Assembly (NCBI GenBank): GCA_030844565.1 | Contig: JAUUNK010000035.1 | Span: 1-32,644, forward strand | DNA: 32,644 nucleotides | Direction: 5' to 3' | From: Bacteroides ovatus | Lineage (GTDB): Bacteria; Bacteroidota; Bacteroidia; Bacteroidales; Bacteroidaceae | Shown here: one piece after another, positions 16,681 to 24,957 of the stretch | Numbering within the stretch: position 1 is the first letter of the stretch | Layout of the letters: each line of letters starts with the position of its first letter | Notes under the pieces: model-generated | What the model was told of the DNA's origin: nothing | Database searches by the model: none | The model's input: only the letters and a program-made list of their open reading frames with translations | Position numbers and translations under genes: made by a program

Positions 16681-16812
16681 GGGTAACTATAGGGGCTTTG
16701 TTGGGCATATATATCCTGCGTGCAGGACATATAGACCCAACGCGCAGGGTATATATGTCCAACGCGCAGAGTATATATACCCTGCACGCTGAGTATATAT
16801 GCCCAACGAGCA
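16681..16812. repeat. 22-bp tandem array B, alternating palindromes (about six units)
   Basis: Units start at 16681 (degenerate), 16703, 16725, 16747, 16769 and 16791, every one exactly 22 bp. A unit is GGGTATATATRYCC followed by eight bases close to AACGCGCA. The first part is nearly its own reverse complement; GTATATATAC in unit 16769 is perfect. CGCG in the second part is also palindromic. Their centres fall 11 bp apart (742.5, 753.5, 764.5, 775.5 in the last three digits). A weak further unit may start at 16813. The array lies 46 bp beyond the stop of the Rpn nuclease gene and upstream of the LruC gene. Confidence 0.8.
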
Positions 16813-16857
16813 GGGGATAAGTCGTTAAATATTAGTGTATTATGAGAGTGGACTTGA

Positions 16858-17790
16858 TTACAGTTTCTCAATCATTTCAATAGAGAGTCCTGTTGCTTGT
16901 GCAATCATTTCGGTGGAAGCTCCCAATTTCTTAAAATTACGCGCTGTTTCCAATTTCCCTTCCAGTATTCCTTCCTGAAGACCTTTCTGGCGTCCTTCCT
17001 GAAGACCTTGTTGGCGTCCTTCTTGAAGACCCTTCTGCCGTCCTTCCTGGAGTCCTTCCAACTTGGCAGTATCCAGCACATCATTCTGTATCATAATGGC
17101 ATTGATATGTTCATCGTAGGCATGGCGTTCCACGGGTGGCATGGCGTAATACTTTAGTTTTTCGCGCGCCTCTTCCAGTCCCGGAGCTTTGGTGTCGGGG
17201 CGAATAGTCCCGGTTTTAAGATATTCAATCCATTCTTCCAGCGGAGTGACGGCTACCTTGTTAAATTCATTCACCCGGATGAGGAAGTATTCGGGGAAGA
17301 TTTCCGAAGGAAGTTGGCGGACGATGGCGTTTTTCTCTTTCGTGGTGACTTCGAGCCGGTCGCCAGTGTGCACGCCGATGAAGTTATTCTGACCATGATA
17401 TAAATAATCGTCACCTTTTCCGATGTCGAAATAGAGAATGCTGATGGAGTAGATTTTCTTCACATTATGATAAGTCTCTCCCAGTGAGATATGTTCGGTT
17501 ATAGCTTTGGCTACTCCGTAGAGGATACGTTCAAGGTAATAAATCTCCCGTGTGTTCTGTATTTCCACGATGATGATTTCTCCTTTGCTATTCTTGGCTT
17601 TGATGTCTACGCGGTTGAATTTATCATCGGGAGTCACCTGGTTGCTTTCGCTTTCGAGCAATTCTATAATCTCTACCTTTTCTTCGAGCAGGACGGTGAG
17701 GAAACCTTCCAGCACGCCGAAGTTTGCTTTGTTGCGCAGCAGGCGCTTGGCTGCCCAGTCAAATCGGATATATCTTTCTTGCGGTTCCAT
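16858..17790 (-). CDS. Rpn family recombination-promoting nuclease / PD-(D/E)XK transposase-like protein
   Basis: A 310-residue cytoplasmic protein of the Rpn/PDDEXK_2 family (TIGR01784 type). FDWAAKRLLRNKANFGVLEG at residues 10-29 and the nuclease core D62...E76-x-Q78 (RVDIKAK, then IIIVEIQN) are visible. Related Rpn proteins in E. coli cut DNA and raise RecA-independent recombination, and many Bacteroides genomes carry several copies. The C-terminus contains four 8-residue repeats (LQEGRQKG type, residues 247-278), then a helical tail (LGASTEMIAQATGLSIEMIE) typical of the family. No terminal inverted repeats or target-site duplications were found, so it is not shown to be mobile. Array B lies directly after it. 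Confidence 0.88.
   Translation of the reverse strand: MEPQERYIRFDWAAKRLLRNKANFGVLEGFLTVLLEEKVEIIELLESESNQVTPDDKFNRVDIKAKNSKGEIIIVEIQNTREIYYLERILYGVAKAITEHISLGETYHNVKKIYSISILYFDIGKGDDYLYHGQNNFIGVHTGDRLEVTTKEKNAIVRQLPSEIFPEYFLIRVNEFNKVAVTPLEEWIEYLKTGTIRPDTKAPGLEEAREKLKYYAMPPVERHAYDEHINAIMIQNDVLDTAKLEGLQEGRQKGLQEGRQQGLQEGRQKGLQEGILEGKLETARNFKKLGASTEMIAQATGLSIEMIEKL
16957..17052 (-). repeat. 24-bp coding repeats in the Rpn gene
   Basis: Four tandem 24-bp units encode LQEGRQKG, LQEGRQQG, LQEGRQKG and LQEGILEG. The DNA copies are nearly identical, so slippage could add or remove whole units without shifting the frame. Repeat number probably varies between strains. Confidence 0.8.
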
Positions 17791-17818
17791 AATCTTCTGT
17801 TTTAGAGTATCTTCTTTG

Positions 17819-17869
17819 CAAAGCTACGATTTTTTCGCGGATAGCAGATATAAATACAACAAAATCGTA
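17819..17869 (-). promoter_or_regulatory. -7 box and overlapping inverted repeat at the Rpn gene
   Basis: TAGCTTTG on the minus strand (17826-17819) fits the -7 consensus 29 bp from the ATG. TACGATTTT (17825-17833) and AAAATCGTA (17861-17869) form a perfect 9-bp inverted repeat overlapping its edge and covering the -33 area. It may be an operator, or the 3' hairpin of the methyltransferase mRNA. Confidence 0.45.
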
Positions 17870-17899
17870 TGCAGAGGGTTGTCCTTGGCAGAAGAACGG

Positions 17900-19087
17900 T
17901 TATTCCGCTTTTTCTCCCTTTATCAGCACTTTCTGTCCGTTTTCAAGCGTAGTGGCAAAGAGGTATACATTGCCTCCTTCGGCAAGATTGATTCGTTTGC
18001 GCAGCTCGGCTACCGACGAGGGGAAGTTGCGAATAGCCAGATTGGCTTGGGAAAGTCCGGAAAGGAAAGTCTTCAGTTCTTTCTTATTGAAACTACAACT
18101 GCCGGTGGTGTGGAAGATTCTTCCGGGAAAGTCGGCAACCCGCGTCTCTGAGGTATAAAGATGGCTATTGGGATGGAGTTTTTTCAGGTTGTAGCGGGAG
18201 GCGGTGCTGCGGAAAGCTCCCGCTTTGAGAAGGGAGGCATTAGGCTCATAAAGATAATTACTCACTTCGCTGGTGTAAGTACAGGACGTTTCCTGTTCCT
18301 GCTTGCGTGTGAAGATAAACGATTGCATGTCGCCGCTACGGGTGAAGTGGATGCAATGGATGGGGATTTCCTCTGTCGACTCTTGCCCCGCTATGAGGAG
18401 TACTTCTTTACATTCGTTGCAGACGGAGACGATGTGAACCTCACGCGTGTGGCGTATGTCATGGATGGCACGACTGAGGTCGAGCATGGGAGATAGCTTT
18501 ATCAGCACGCGGCGCGCTTTGCTGAGCAGGAGGTCTTCGAGGATAGTCACATCAGGTTCGCAGTCGGAGATGGCAACCACCTTTCCTCCCTGACGGTCGC
18601 GGCGGGCGGGGTCGATGAAGATGCAATCCACGGGCGACATCTCTTGCAGATAGTCTACTGCATCGCGGTTGTGTACCTCTATGTGCTTCAAGCCAAGAAG
18701 GGGGAAGTTATGGCGAGCCAGTTCGCAGAGCTCTTCCTGCCTTTCCACGTAGGTGGCGGACTGGAAGCGGGAGGAGAGGAAAGCACAGTCGATGCCGAAG
18801 CCCCCGGTGAGGTCGGTAAAGGTGGAACCACCCACAAGTGTGGATTTATAGCGGGCGGTGACTTCAGACGAACACTGTTCCAGGGAGAGATGGCGGGGAT
18901 AGAGAATGCCCCGTTGGGCATGCCACGAGGGAATCTTTCCGGCGGCGGACTGGCGTCCTGCTATCTGGGTGATGGCGAAAGCAATATCTACGTCGGGATA
19001 CTTCCCGGCTTGCAGGGCGAGCGAACGGACGTCCGCAGACTCGTGTTCACGGATAAATTGCAGGGTTGTCTCAGAGATATGCGTCAT
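17900..19087 (-). CDS. THUMP-like class I SAM-dependent methyltransferase
   Basis: A 395-residue cytoplasmic protein. The SAM-binding motif is DLTGGFGIDCAF (92-103) and the catalytic-type motif is DCIFIDPARRD (154-164). The C-terminal quarter (for example LKKLHPNSHLYTSETRVADF, then LAIRNFPSSVAELRKR) matches the THUMP-like domain common to this Bacteroidetes family. The combination suggests RNA as substrate, but the target is not known. The gene starts 18 bp after the VanX-like dipeptidase gene on the same strand, so the two form an operon driven from 19906-19913. No partner for RNA modification is adjacent. Confidence 0.85.
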   Translation of the reverse strand: MTHISETTLQFIREHESADVRSLALQAGKYPDVDIAFAITQIAGRQSAAGKIPSWHAQRGILYPRHLSLEQCSSEVTARYKSTLVGGSTFTDLTGGFGIDCAFLSSRFQSATYVERQEELCELARHNFPLLGLKHIEVHNRDAVDYLQEMSPVDCIFIDPARRDRQGGKVVAISDCEPDVTILEDLLLSKARRVLIKLSPMLDLSRAIHDIRHTREVHIVSVCNECKEVLLIAGQESTEEIPIHCIHFTRSGDMQSFIFTRKQEQETSCTYTSEVSNYLYEPNASLLKAGAFRSTASRYNLKKLHPNSHLYTSETRVADFPGRIFHTTGSCSFNKKELKTFLSGLSQANLAIRNFPSSVAELRKRINLAEGGNVYLFATTLENGQKVLIKGEKAE

Positions 19088-19105
19088 AAGCGGGGCGGGC
19101 TTTAA

Positions 19106-19885
19106 TTAAGGGATAAGGGAATACTTGTTTCGGGCTTCGTTGCGGCTACACAGGTTGAAGTGCCACCATTCGCTGGGCAGCGGGCGGAAGCCTCCTTCTT
19201 TCATCACCTCTCTCAGCAGGAGGCGGTTGCGGTGTTCGGCTTCGGTTATCTTGCCGCTTTTCACCAGTCGGGCTTCCTGGGAGATGTGGGCTTCGATGCC
19301 CATGTGGTCCACTTCCGTTCCCATCGGTAGGGGGTGTCCCAGCGAGTCGAGGATGCTTATATCCACCGCCAGACCGTAGTTATGCAGTCCGCCTCCGTGC
19401 GAAGGATTGGATACGTAGATGTTCTTCGGAGTCCCTTTCACCACGTTCCACATCTTTTTCTGGACGGACATGGGGCGGGCAGCATCATACACAATCAGGC
19501 GGTAGCCGGGATGGAGTCTCTTGAGGGTTTTATGGGCGCAGACCAGTGCGCGGGCGGCATCGGGGTGCAGATAGGCTTCGGTGAGATTATCGTAGAGCAC
19601 CTGCCCGGTGAAGTTGTCGGGCGTGGCATACATCAGTTTCACAGCCAGGGTGGAATCGGCATCCTTCACTCTCACCAATCCCAGGGAGTCGAGAAAAGGA
19701 ACGGAGTGTGCCTTCTCTTTCTCCGCTACTACTTCTGCTTCTGCGCAGAGAGGTGCTTCCGCAACATGCGCTTCTTTCGGCAGGGCTGCGCTTGCCTCTG
19801 CCTGTGCCGGGCGGGAGATGCAGGAGAAGAGCAAGACGACCGTCACCCCTGCCCCCAACGCCAAACTGTATCTGTTTCTACTCAT
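19106..19885 (-). CDS. D-alanyl-D-alanine dipeptidase, VanX-like (peptidase M15D)
   Basis: A 259-residue exported zinc peptidase. The N-terminus MSRNRYSLALGAGVTVVLLF is a signal sequence; cleavage could follow AQA (about residue 29), or it could be a lipoprotein at LFSC (C22). The zinc site is intact: H168 and D175 in LHNYGLAVD and H242 in EWWHF, with the catalytic base E239. R137 in DAARP matches the conserved active-site Arg. The enzyme would split D-Ala-D-Ala or related peptidoglycan dipeptides in the periplasm for recycling. No vanH or vanA partner is present, so glycopeptide resistance is not indicated. It is the first gene of an operon with the methyltransferase. Confidence 0.9.
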   Translation of the reverse strand: MSRNRYSLALGAGVTVVLLFSCISRPAQAEASAALPKEAHVAEAPLCAEAEVVAEKEKAHSVPFLDSLGLVRVKDADSTLAVKLMYATPDNFTGQVLYDNLTEAYLHPDAARALVCAHKTLKRLHPGYRLIVYDAARPMSVQKKMWNVVKGTPKNIYVSNPSHGGGLHNYGLAVDISILDSLGHPLPMGTEVDHMGIEAHISQEARLVKSGKITEAEHRNRLLLREVMKEGGFRPLPSEWWHFNLCSRNEARNKYSLIP

Positions 19886-19905
19886 ATCTTCGTGAATAAT
19901 GAGCG

Positions 19906-19913
19906 CAAAGATA
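19906..19913 (-). promoter_or_regulatory. -7 box of the dipeptidase-methyltransferase operon
   Basis: TATCTTTG on the minus strand, 20 bp from the dipeptidase start codon and 36 bp after the GH30 stop. It separates this operon from the PUL operon upstream. No clear -33 is seen. Confidence 0.45.
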
Positions 19914-19949
19914 CCTATTTTTCACATATCCTGCCTACTTCTATCACGT

Positions 19950-21545
19950 TCATCTTTCAGATGGGCTTCCTACCAGTGTTACTATCGAACGTGCCGGAAT
20001 CGTGCCTTTCTGTCCGCTCCTCAGCGTGCCTGCGGGCAGTAAGTCTTCGCCTTCTTTATCCGAAGTGCGATACTGTTGCCACCTTCCGGCAGTTATCTTG
20101 TTTTTACCTATTGAATATTCTTTTTCCTCTGCGGCATAGTTGATAAGCACCACCACCCATGTCCCGTCCGCATTGCGATAGGCAGAGCACATCAGCCCTT
20201 GCGGGTCGGTATCCCCTTCGGTCAGCAGCCTGCCCCCGGCATCGCAGGCACTGACTGCCAGGCGCACTGCACCCGGGCGGATGAATCGGCTATAATTACC
20301 TAATGCCCACAGAAGTTTGGAATCTTCTATCCGTCCGTCCTTACCATCGGGGTCGGTATATTCGCGGAGCAGTCCATCCTTATAATCTCCCCCGACGGCG
20401 CGCCACCATTGCCAGCTTTCCGCTCCGGCATAAACAATGTCGTGGTGGATGATGCGGGCAACGTAGAGCGCTGTTTTCATGGTCCGGTCGAAACCGCTTC
20501 CGCCGCCAATCTCTTCGTCGTTGCTCATGATGCAGGTCTCCGTCTGCCAGAAATCGAGGTTATACTTGTCCAGCGTATCACGCAACTGGCAACGGAAGCC
20601 GCGCAATGCTTCCAAAGGAGTATTAGTCCAGTAGCTATGCCCCACCAGCAGACGGGGAACGTTGGGCACGTCGCCAAGATAAGTTGCCGTGCTGTCGGGA
20701 TGGAAGAAAGACTGTATCTCGTAGCCGCGCTGCCAGTCGGTCATGTGCGTGGCAAACATGCAGCGGTAATCGGAAGACTCGCTGACAATGATTTGTGTAT
20801 CCATCTCCCGCTGCTTAAGTTCTTTGCCGAGCAGGCGTACCAGCCGTGCTATCTCGCGGTTGGTGGCGGGAGTTCCTTCCTGCTTCGGTCCGGTCCAGTT
20901 CCAATGTCCGTCCGGTTCGTTAAAGGGGCAGAGGTAGTCGAACTTGATGCCGTCGTGCTTCTCCACTCCTTCTACCACATCTGCCAGGAAGCGGGCGAAC
21001 TTCCCGTAACAGTCTTCTTTGAGGTTGAGCGTCCCGCCGCGTCCGGTGTTGGTAGCCAGTCCGTTCTGCGTGAAGTATACGGGCGGAGAGTTGAGGAAGG
21101 CGAGGAAGCTGTCCACTCCACGCTCCTTTGCCAAGCGGAGGAAGTTTCGCTGTCCCTGTTGTTTATTCCAGTCATAGGTCCCGTCGGGTTGGAGGAAACA
21201 TTCGGTGCGCATCCACGGAGAAGCTATTTGGCTCTCTTCGCCTTGCCCGGCGCTGCCTGCTCCCACGTTGAAGCGCCAGAGGGACAAGCCGATTCCTTTC
21301 GGTTTTCCGTTTGCGTCGTTTTCGGTGCTGAATAGCCAGTCGGCTATCTGTTCTTGTTTCTCTTGCGGCCATTGCCCGATGAACTGCATGCTCCATGCGT
21401 CCGAGGCGCTGAAGTGTTCCATGGTCTGGCAAGGTTTGCCGGTCTCAATCCTGAAAGTTATGGCAGGCCGGGAACAGCCCGCCATAACTATCTGGAAGAA
21501 GCCCAAAGCAGCTAAGAGCATTCTAGTATTGTTCATGATTCCCAT
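19950..21545 (-). CDS. Lipid-anchored glycoside hydrolase family 30 enzyme
   Basis: A 531-residue retaining glycosidase of clan A. The signal peptide ends VMAGC, with lipid Cys C24, so the enzyme is probably on the cell surface or facing the periplasm. The (beta/alpha)8 barrel contains CPFNEPDGHWNW with the acid/base E210, and FWQTETCIM with the nucleophile E336. A beta-sandwich follows from about residue 430 (YRNADGTWVVVLINYAAEEK). GH30 includes beta-1,6-glucanases, beta-1,6-galactanases, xylanases and glucosylceramidases; this sequence lacks features that would let me choose a subfamily. It is the only glycosidase of the PUL. The start overlaps the SGBP stop as TAATG, so translation is coupled; M4 (21536) is an alternative start. 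Confidence 0.88.
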   Translation of the reverse strand: MGIMNNTRMLLAALGFFQIVMAGCSRPAITFRIETGKPCQTMEHFSASDAWSMQFIGQWPQEKQEQIADWLFSTENDANGKPKGIGLSLWRFNVGAGSAGQGEESQIASPWMRTECFLQPDGTYDWNKQQGQRNFLRLAKERGVDSFLAFLNSPPVYFTQNGLATNTGRGGTLNLKEDCYGKFARFLADVVEGVEKHDGIKFDYLCPFNEPDGHWNWTGPKQEGTPATNREIARLVRLLGKELKQREMDTQIIVSESSDYRCMFATHMTDWQRGYEIQSFFHPDSTATYLGDVPNVPRLLVGHSYWTNTPLEALRGFRCQLRDTLDKYNLDFWQTETCIMSNDEEIGGGSGFDRTMKTALYVARIIHHDIVYAGAESWQWWRAVGGDYKDGLLREYTDPDGKDGRIEDSKLLWALGNYSRFIRPGAVRLAVSACDAGGRLLTEGDTDPQGLMCSAYRNADGTWVVVLINYAAEEKEYSIGKNKITAGRWQQYRTSDKEGEDLLPAGTLRSGQKGTIPARSIVTLVGSPSER

Positions 21546-22888
21546 TAAAATCCATAAGCATATATTTCGGAAAGAGATGTATTGAGTCCTCTATTGCTTT
21601 GGGTTATTTCCACTTTGAAATAACGGCCTTGCGCCGGAACCTCCAAGGTGAAGTTTTGCGTGTCGAAGATCTTCTCCATAGTGAACTTGCCTGCTTCTGT
21701 CCAAGTCTCCTTGTCGTCGCTCACATAAAAGACACCTGCTCCTGTATCCATGTAACTGTCATTCTGCCTTTGCACCAAGCCGAACTGGGTGAAGGTATGC
21801 GTCTCTTTGGTGTCGATAACCAGTTCATGAGGCAGAGCATGATTACCGCCTTGCCAGGAGGAATGCCAGTAAGTGGACAGGTTGCCGTCCAATGCACAGG
21901 TTGCCACGCCGTTTCCGGAACCTTCGCCGTTAGGCTCTTGCGTATTAGCCTCTATCGTCCAGGCGCTGCGGTCCAACTGAGGTCCGAGGATGCGGATAGC
22001 CAATGGATAGATATTGTTGGTGGAAGAGATAGTGAACATCGACACTGTTGCGATGCGGACGGGCAGCATGTAATCGCCCGGCTCCAATTGACCGGCAGCT
22101 ATCGTGACGGGCAGCTCCACGCGGGAAGTCCCTACGGGGAAAGCAATGGGTGTGTCAAAAGAGTAAGCGCCCGCCGGCAAAGCACGGTATATCGTATTGT
22201 GCTTGGCGTTGTATGCTGTACGGTAAGCATCGTCTACCTCCAATCCGCACTCCAGGTCCCAGCTATTTTCCGTGTCGAGCACAAGTTCTATCTTCTCCGA
22301 AACAGCCGAGCCGTAAGCGTATTCTTTCAACACCACAGCCGAGCTTTCAAATCCCAAAGAAGGAGTGACCACTCCGGTTATCTGCAAAAACAGTTCTTTT
22401 TTCTCGCTATTGATAGAATCGTTATCGCTGACAACTTCCAGGGGCAGCACCCACTTTGCCTCGGGACGGGTGCCTATGGCAGCTTTAATGCTTTCCGGGT
22501 CGAGCAAAACAGTGACCGGCTTGTAGCGGTCGTCGGCCGAGAAATCAAGATGGGTAGCCTCTATCGAATAGCAGTCGGTGCCTATCAACTGATAGTCTAC
22601 GGCTTCGGGGTCGCTGTAGCGGCGGTCTAGTTCCTCCTGTGTCAGCACACGGATATCTACGCTGGCTGTCTGGCTGGGGTCGCTTCCCGATTTGAATACC
22701 GAGAACGTGTAGCGATAATCTTCTCCCGTATCATATAAGGTAACCGCCTGCTTCCCGCTGTTATTCACATAGAGTATCTTATGGTACTGCTCGGGAACGA
22801 GGTTGTTTAAGTCATATTCCGATTCGTCGCAGGCGGCTAACAGAAGCAGGCTCCCTGCCAACAAGAATGTATTTCTTCTTATTTTCAT
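21545..22888 (-). CDS. Surface glycan-binding lipoprotein: DUF1735 plus F5/8 type C domain
   Basis: A 447-residue lipoprotein (LLLLAAC, lipid Cys C20). Residues about 40-290 hold DUF1735-type immunoglobulin-like repeats (YTFSVFKSGSDPSQTASVDI, then SSAVVLKEYAYGSAVSEKIE). The C-terminal 140 residues are an F5/8 type C (discoidin-like) carbohydrate-binding domain (QEPNGEGSGNGVATCALDGN, then STYWHSSWQGGNHALPHELV). It sits directly after susD in the position usually held by SusE/SusF-like surface glycan-binding proteins and should capture the target polysaccharide at the outer membrane. Its gene is 20 bp after susD and overlaps the GH30 start by one base. Confidence 0.87.
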   Translation of the reverse strand: MKIRRNTFLLAGSLLLLAACDESEYDLNNLVPEQYHKILYVNNSGKQAVTLYDTGEDYRYTFSVFKSGSDPSQTASVDIRVLTQEELDRRYSDPEAVDYQLIGTDCYSIEATHLDFSADDRYKPVTVLLDPESIKAAIGTRPEAKWVLPLEVVSDNDSINSEKKELFLQITGVVTPSLGFESSAVVLKEYAYGSAVSEKIELVLDTENSWDLECGLEVDDAYRTAYNAKHNTIYRALPAGAYSFDTPIAFPVGTSRVELPVTIAAGQLEPGDYMLPVRIATVSMFTISSTNNIYPLAIRILGPQLDRSAWTIEANTQEPNGEGSGNGVATCALDGNLSTYWHSSWQGGNHALPHELVIDTKETHTFTQFGLVQRQNDSYMDTGAGVFYVSDDKETWTEAGKFTMEKIFDTQNFTLEVPAQGRYFKVEITQSNRGLNTSLSEIYAYGF

Positions 22889-22908
22889 AATGCATTGTTT
22901 TTAGATGG

Positions 22909-24933
22909 TTAATACTCGGGGGACTGCACTAATTGCGGATTGCTGTAAAGTTCGTCCACATCGCTTCTCGACCATACGGGTAGCAGATACAGCCGGTCGT
23001 CCCACTTGAAGGGTTGGTCAATCAAAGTCGGTGTATTGAACTCTTCGAAGCTCGGATTCAAAGCGAGGCCGTTGAGCCCATAGCGCACACCTGCCTTGAG
23101 CATTTCGGGAGCAATGGTCCAGCGGCGAAGGTCGTAGTAACGGTGTCCTTCTTCATACAGTTCCACGAAGCGCTCGTTGCGCACCCATTCGGTTATGCTC
23201 ATCTCGCCCAGGTCGCTGCTTGTCAAGTCTCTCAGACCGGCACGTTTGCGGATTACGTTCAAGTTGCTCATCGCTTCGGCAGGCTTGTCTAATGCGGCAT
23301 AACATTCCGCCAGGTTCAGGTAAAGCTCCGCCATGCGGATGAACGGGCGGCGGGAAGGAGTATGGCTCCGCGTACCGCTTGCGCTGAACCGGATATTGGG
23401 GTCGATAAACTTCTTCGACAGGTAGCCGGTTCCTGCTATGTTGCGCGAGTCGGACGAGCGCCAGCCGTTTGTATTGGTGTTCTTGAAGTTTATCCAGAGG
23501 GGCCCTCCGTTGTTGATATTCTTGGCATACTCGCAACCGTCGAACGCAATCCAGGCATAGAAGCGGGCTTCGCGCTTTGCGTTCAGCTTGATGATGTCGT
23601 TCTTCACGTCTTCACCGTCCAGCCCGTTCGTGGCGAGTTGGGGGCTCGATGCTCCTTCATAAAAACGGGTGTACCATTCTGCCTGCGGGTAGAAGTCCTC
23701 ATCCTGTGCGGGAAGTTCTCCATTCTCTGTGTAGAAATGCTGCACGGCATACAGTGTAGGCGCCAGGCCTGCCCAGCCTCCTGCCCAACTTCCGTCGCTC
23801 TTCTTCACTACGCGATTGGGGAGACGCGAGTCTGTAGCTTCTCCGCCGTTGGTATAATCCGCATCGATACGTTGTGCCCAAATCAGTTCCTTGTTGTTGT
23901 CTCCTTCGGTGGCAGTCACCAGATATTGGAACATGCGGACACGTTCCTTAAATTCTTGGTTCTCCGGTGTATCCTCTTCTTTACCGGGGATAAAGGGAAG
24001 TTCCACGCCGTCGCGTTCGGCTTTCTTGTTGGCGGTTTCAATGTCAAACAGTGCGTGTCCGGCAGCCTCGGCGGCAGCCAGGGCTTCCTGGCAGGCAGTG
24101 AGGGCGCGATTCCATTTCTCGACGCTGTAGGTCGTGCTCACCAGTTCCTTGCCGTATCCCGGCGTTTCATAGTTTACATTCTGCCAGTCCGAATGCGGGA
24201 AAGACCCGTTCCACAAGGGAGAAGCGGCATACAAGAGCACACGTGCTTTGAGGCATTTGCAGATGGTAGAGGTGGCACGTCCCAAGTCTTCCGTAGCCCG
24301 TGTGGCGGGAAGTACGGCCGCTGCATTGTCCAGTTTGCCTACAATGTAATCCACGCAATAGTCAAAGTGGGAGCGTCCCGGAATCTGGTCGTTGGTGATA
24401 TTGGGGTCCACCTTCTCCGTAATGAGCGGGCAAGGTCCGAAGGCCTGCAACACGCGGAACTGATAATAGGCTTCGAGGAAGTAACACTCTGCTTTGTATT
24501 GGGCTTTGTCCTCTTCGGTCACGCCGGTAGGTTGCAACTCATCTATCAGGCTGAGGAAGTGGTGGACATAGCCGAGCCAGTTGTAGCTGGGCGTCCATAT
24601 ATTCATGTCGTCGCCTCCCCAACTGTTATAGTAGGAGGGTGAAATCACTCCCCATGCCATCTGTTGCTGGTAGTCATCCCACAACTTAGGCGATACAAGC
24701 TCGTCGGCAGACTGCTCGAACGCTTTAAAATCAAAGGGATGTACCCGGGGCACATAGCCGTAGCAGGTGAATAAGAAGTTCAGCGTGGCAGCTTCATCTT
24801 TCATCGTATCGTCAAAGTCTGCTTGGGCAGGCGGGATAACATCGAGGTAATTGCAGGAAGTCAGCAAGCAACAAGGGATTAGCAAGGTCCGTGATAATTG
24901 GAATATCTTTTGTATTAGTTTCATACTACTCAT
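22909..24933 (-). CDS. susD: SusD-like glycan-binding lipoprotein (RagB/SusD family)
   Basis: A 674-residue outer-membrane lipoprotein that forms the lid of the SusC channel and binds the oligosaccharide to be imported. The signal sequence ends CLLTSC, giving lipid Cys C27. The typical SusD N-terminus NYLDVIPPAQADFDDTMKDE follows. C-terminal RagB/SusD motifs are present (RRPFIRMAELYLNLAECYAA, then NVIRKRAGL, then NERFVELYEEGHRYYDLRRW). The length is at the upper end of the family. It is 24 bp from susC and 20 bp from the SGBP gene. The ATG at M4 (24924) is an alternative start that gives a cleaner signal peptide. The symbol denotes the family, not starch specificity. Confidence 0.95.
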   Translation of the reverse strand: MSSMKLIQKIFQLSRTLLIPCCLLTSCNYLDVIPPAQADFDDTMKDEAATLNFLFTCYGYVPRVHPFDFKAFEQSADELVSPKLWDDYQQQMAWGVISPSYYNSWGGDDMNIWTPSYNWLGYVHHFLSLIDELQPTGVTEEDKAQYKAECYFLEAYYQFRVLQAFGPCPLITEKVDPNITNDQIPGRSHFDYCVDYIVGKLDNAAAVLPATRATEDLGRATSTICKCLKARVLLYAASPLWNGSFPHSDWQNVNYETPGYGKELVSTTYSVEKWNRALTACQEALAAAEAAGHALFDIETANKKAERDGVELPFIPGKEEDTPENQEFKERVRMFQYLVTATEGDNNKELIWAQRIDADYTNGGEATDSRLPNRVVKKSDGSWAGGWAGLAPTLYAVQHFYTENGELPAQDEDFYPQAEWYTRFYEGASSPQLATNGLDGEDVKNDIIKLNAKREARFYAWIAFDGCEYAKNINNGGPLWINFKNTNTNGWRSSDSRNIAGTGYLSKKFIDPNIRFSASGTRSHTPSRRPFIRMAELYLNLAECYAALDKPAEAMSNLNVIRKRAGLRDLTSSDLGEMSITEWVRNERFVELYEEGHRYYDLRRWTIAPEMLKAGVRYGLNGLALNPSFEEFNTPTLIDQPFKWDDRLYLLPVWSRSDVDELYSNPQLVQSPEY

Positions 24934-24957
24934 GTATTATAAGTTAAACTCGTTCTT

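Noticed and set aside
16681..17790. Insertion sequence formed by the Rpn gene and array
   Set aside because: No terminal inverted repeats or target duplications flank the gene, and the array is on one side only.
19106..19885. Vancomycin resistance determinant
   Set aside because: VanX-like dipeptidases are widespread in peptidoglycan recycling. There is no vanH, vanA or vanRS here, and the protein is exported.
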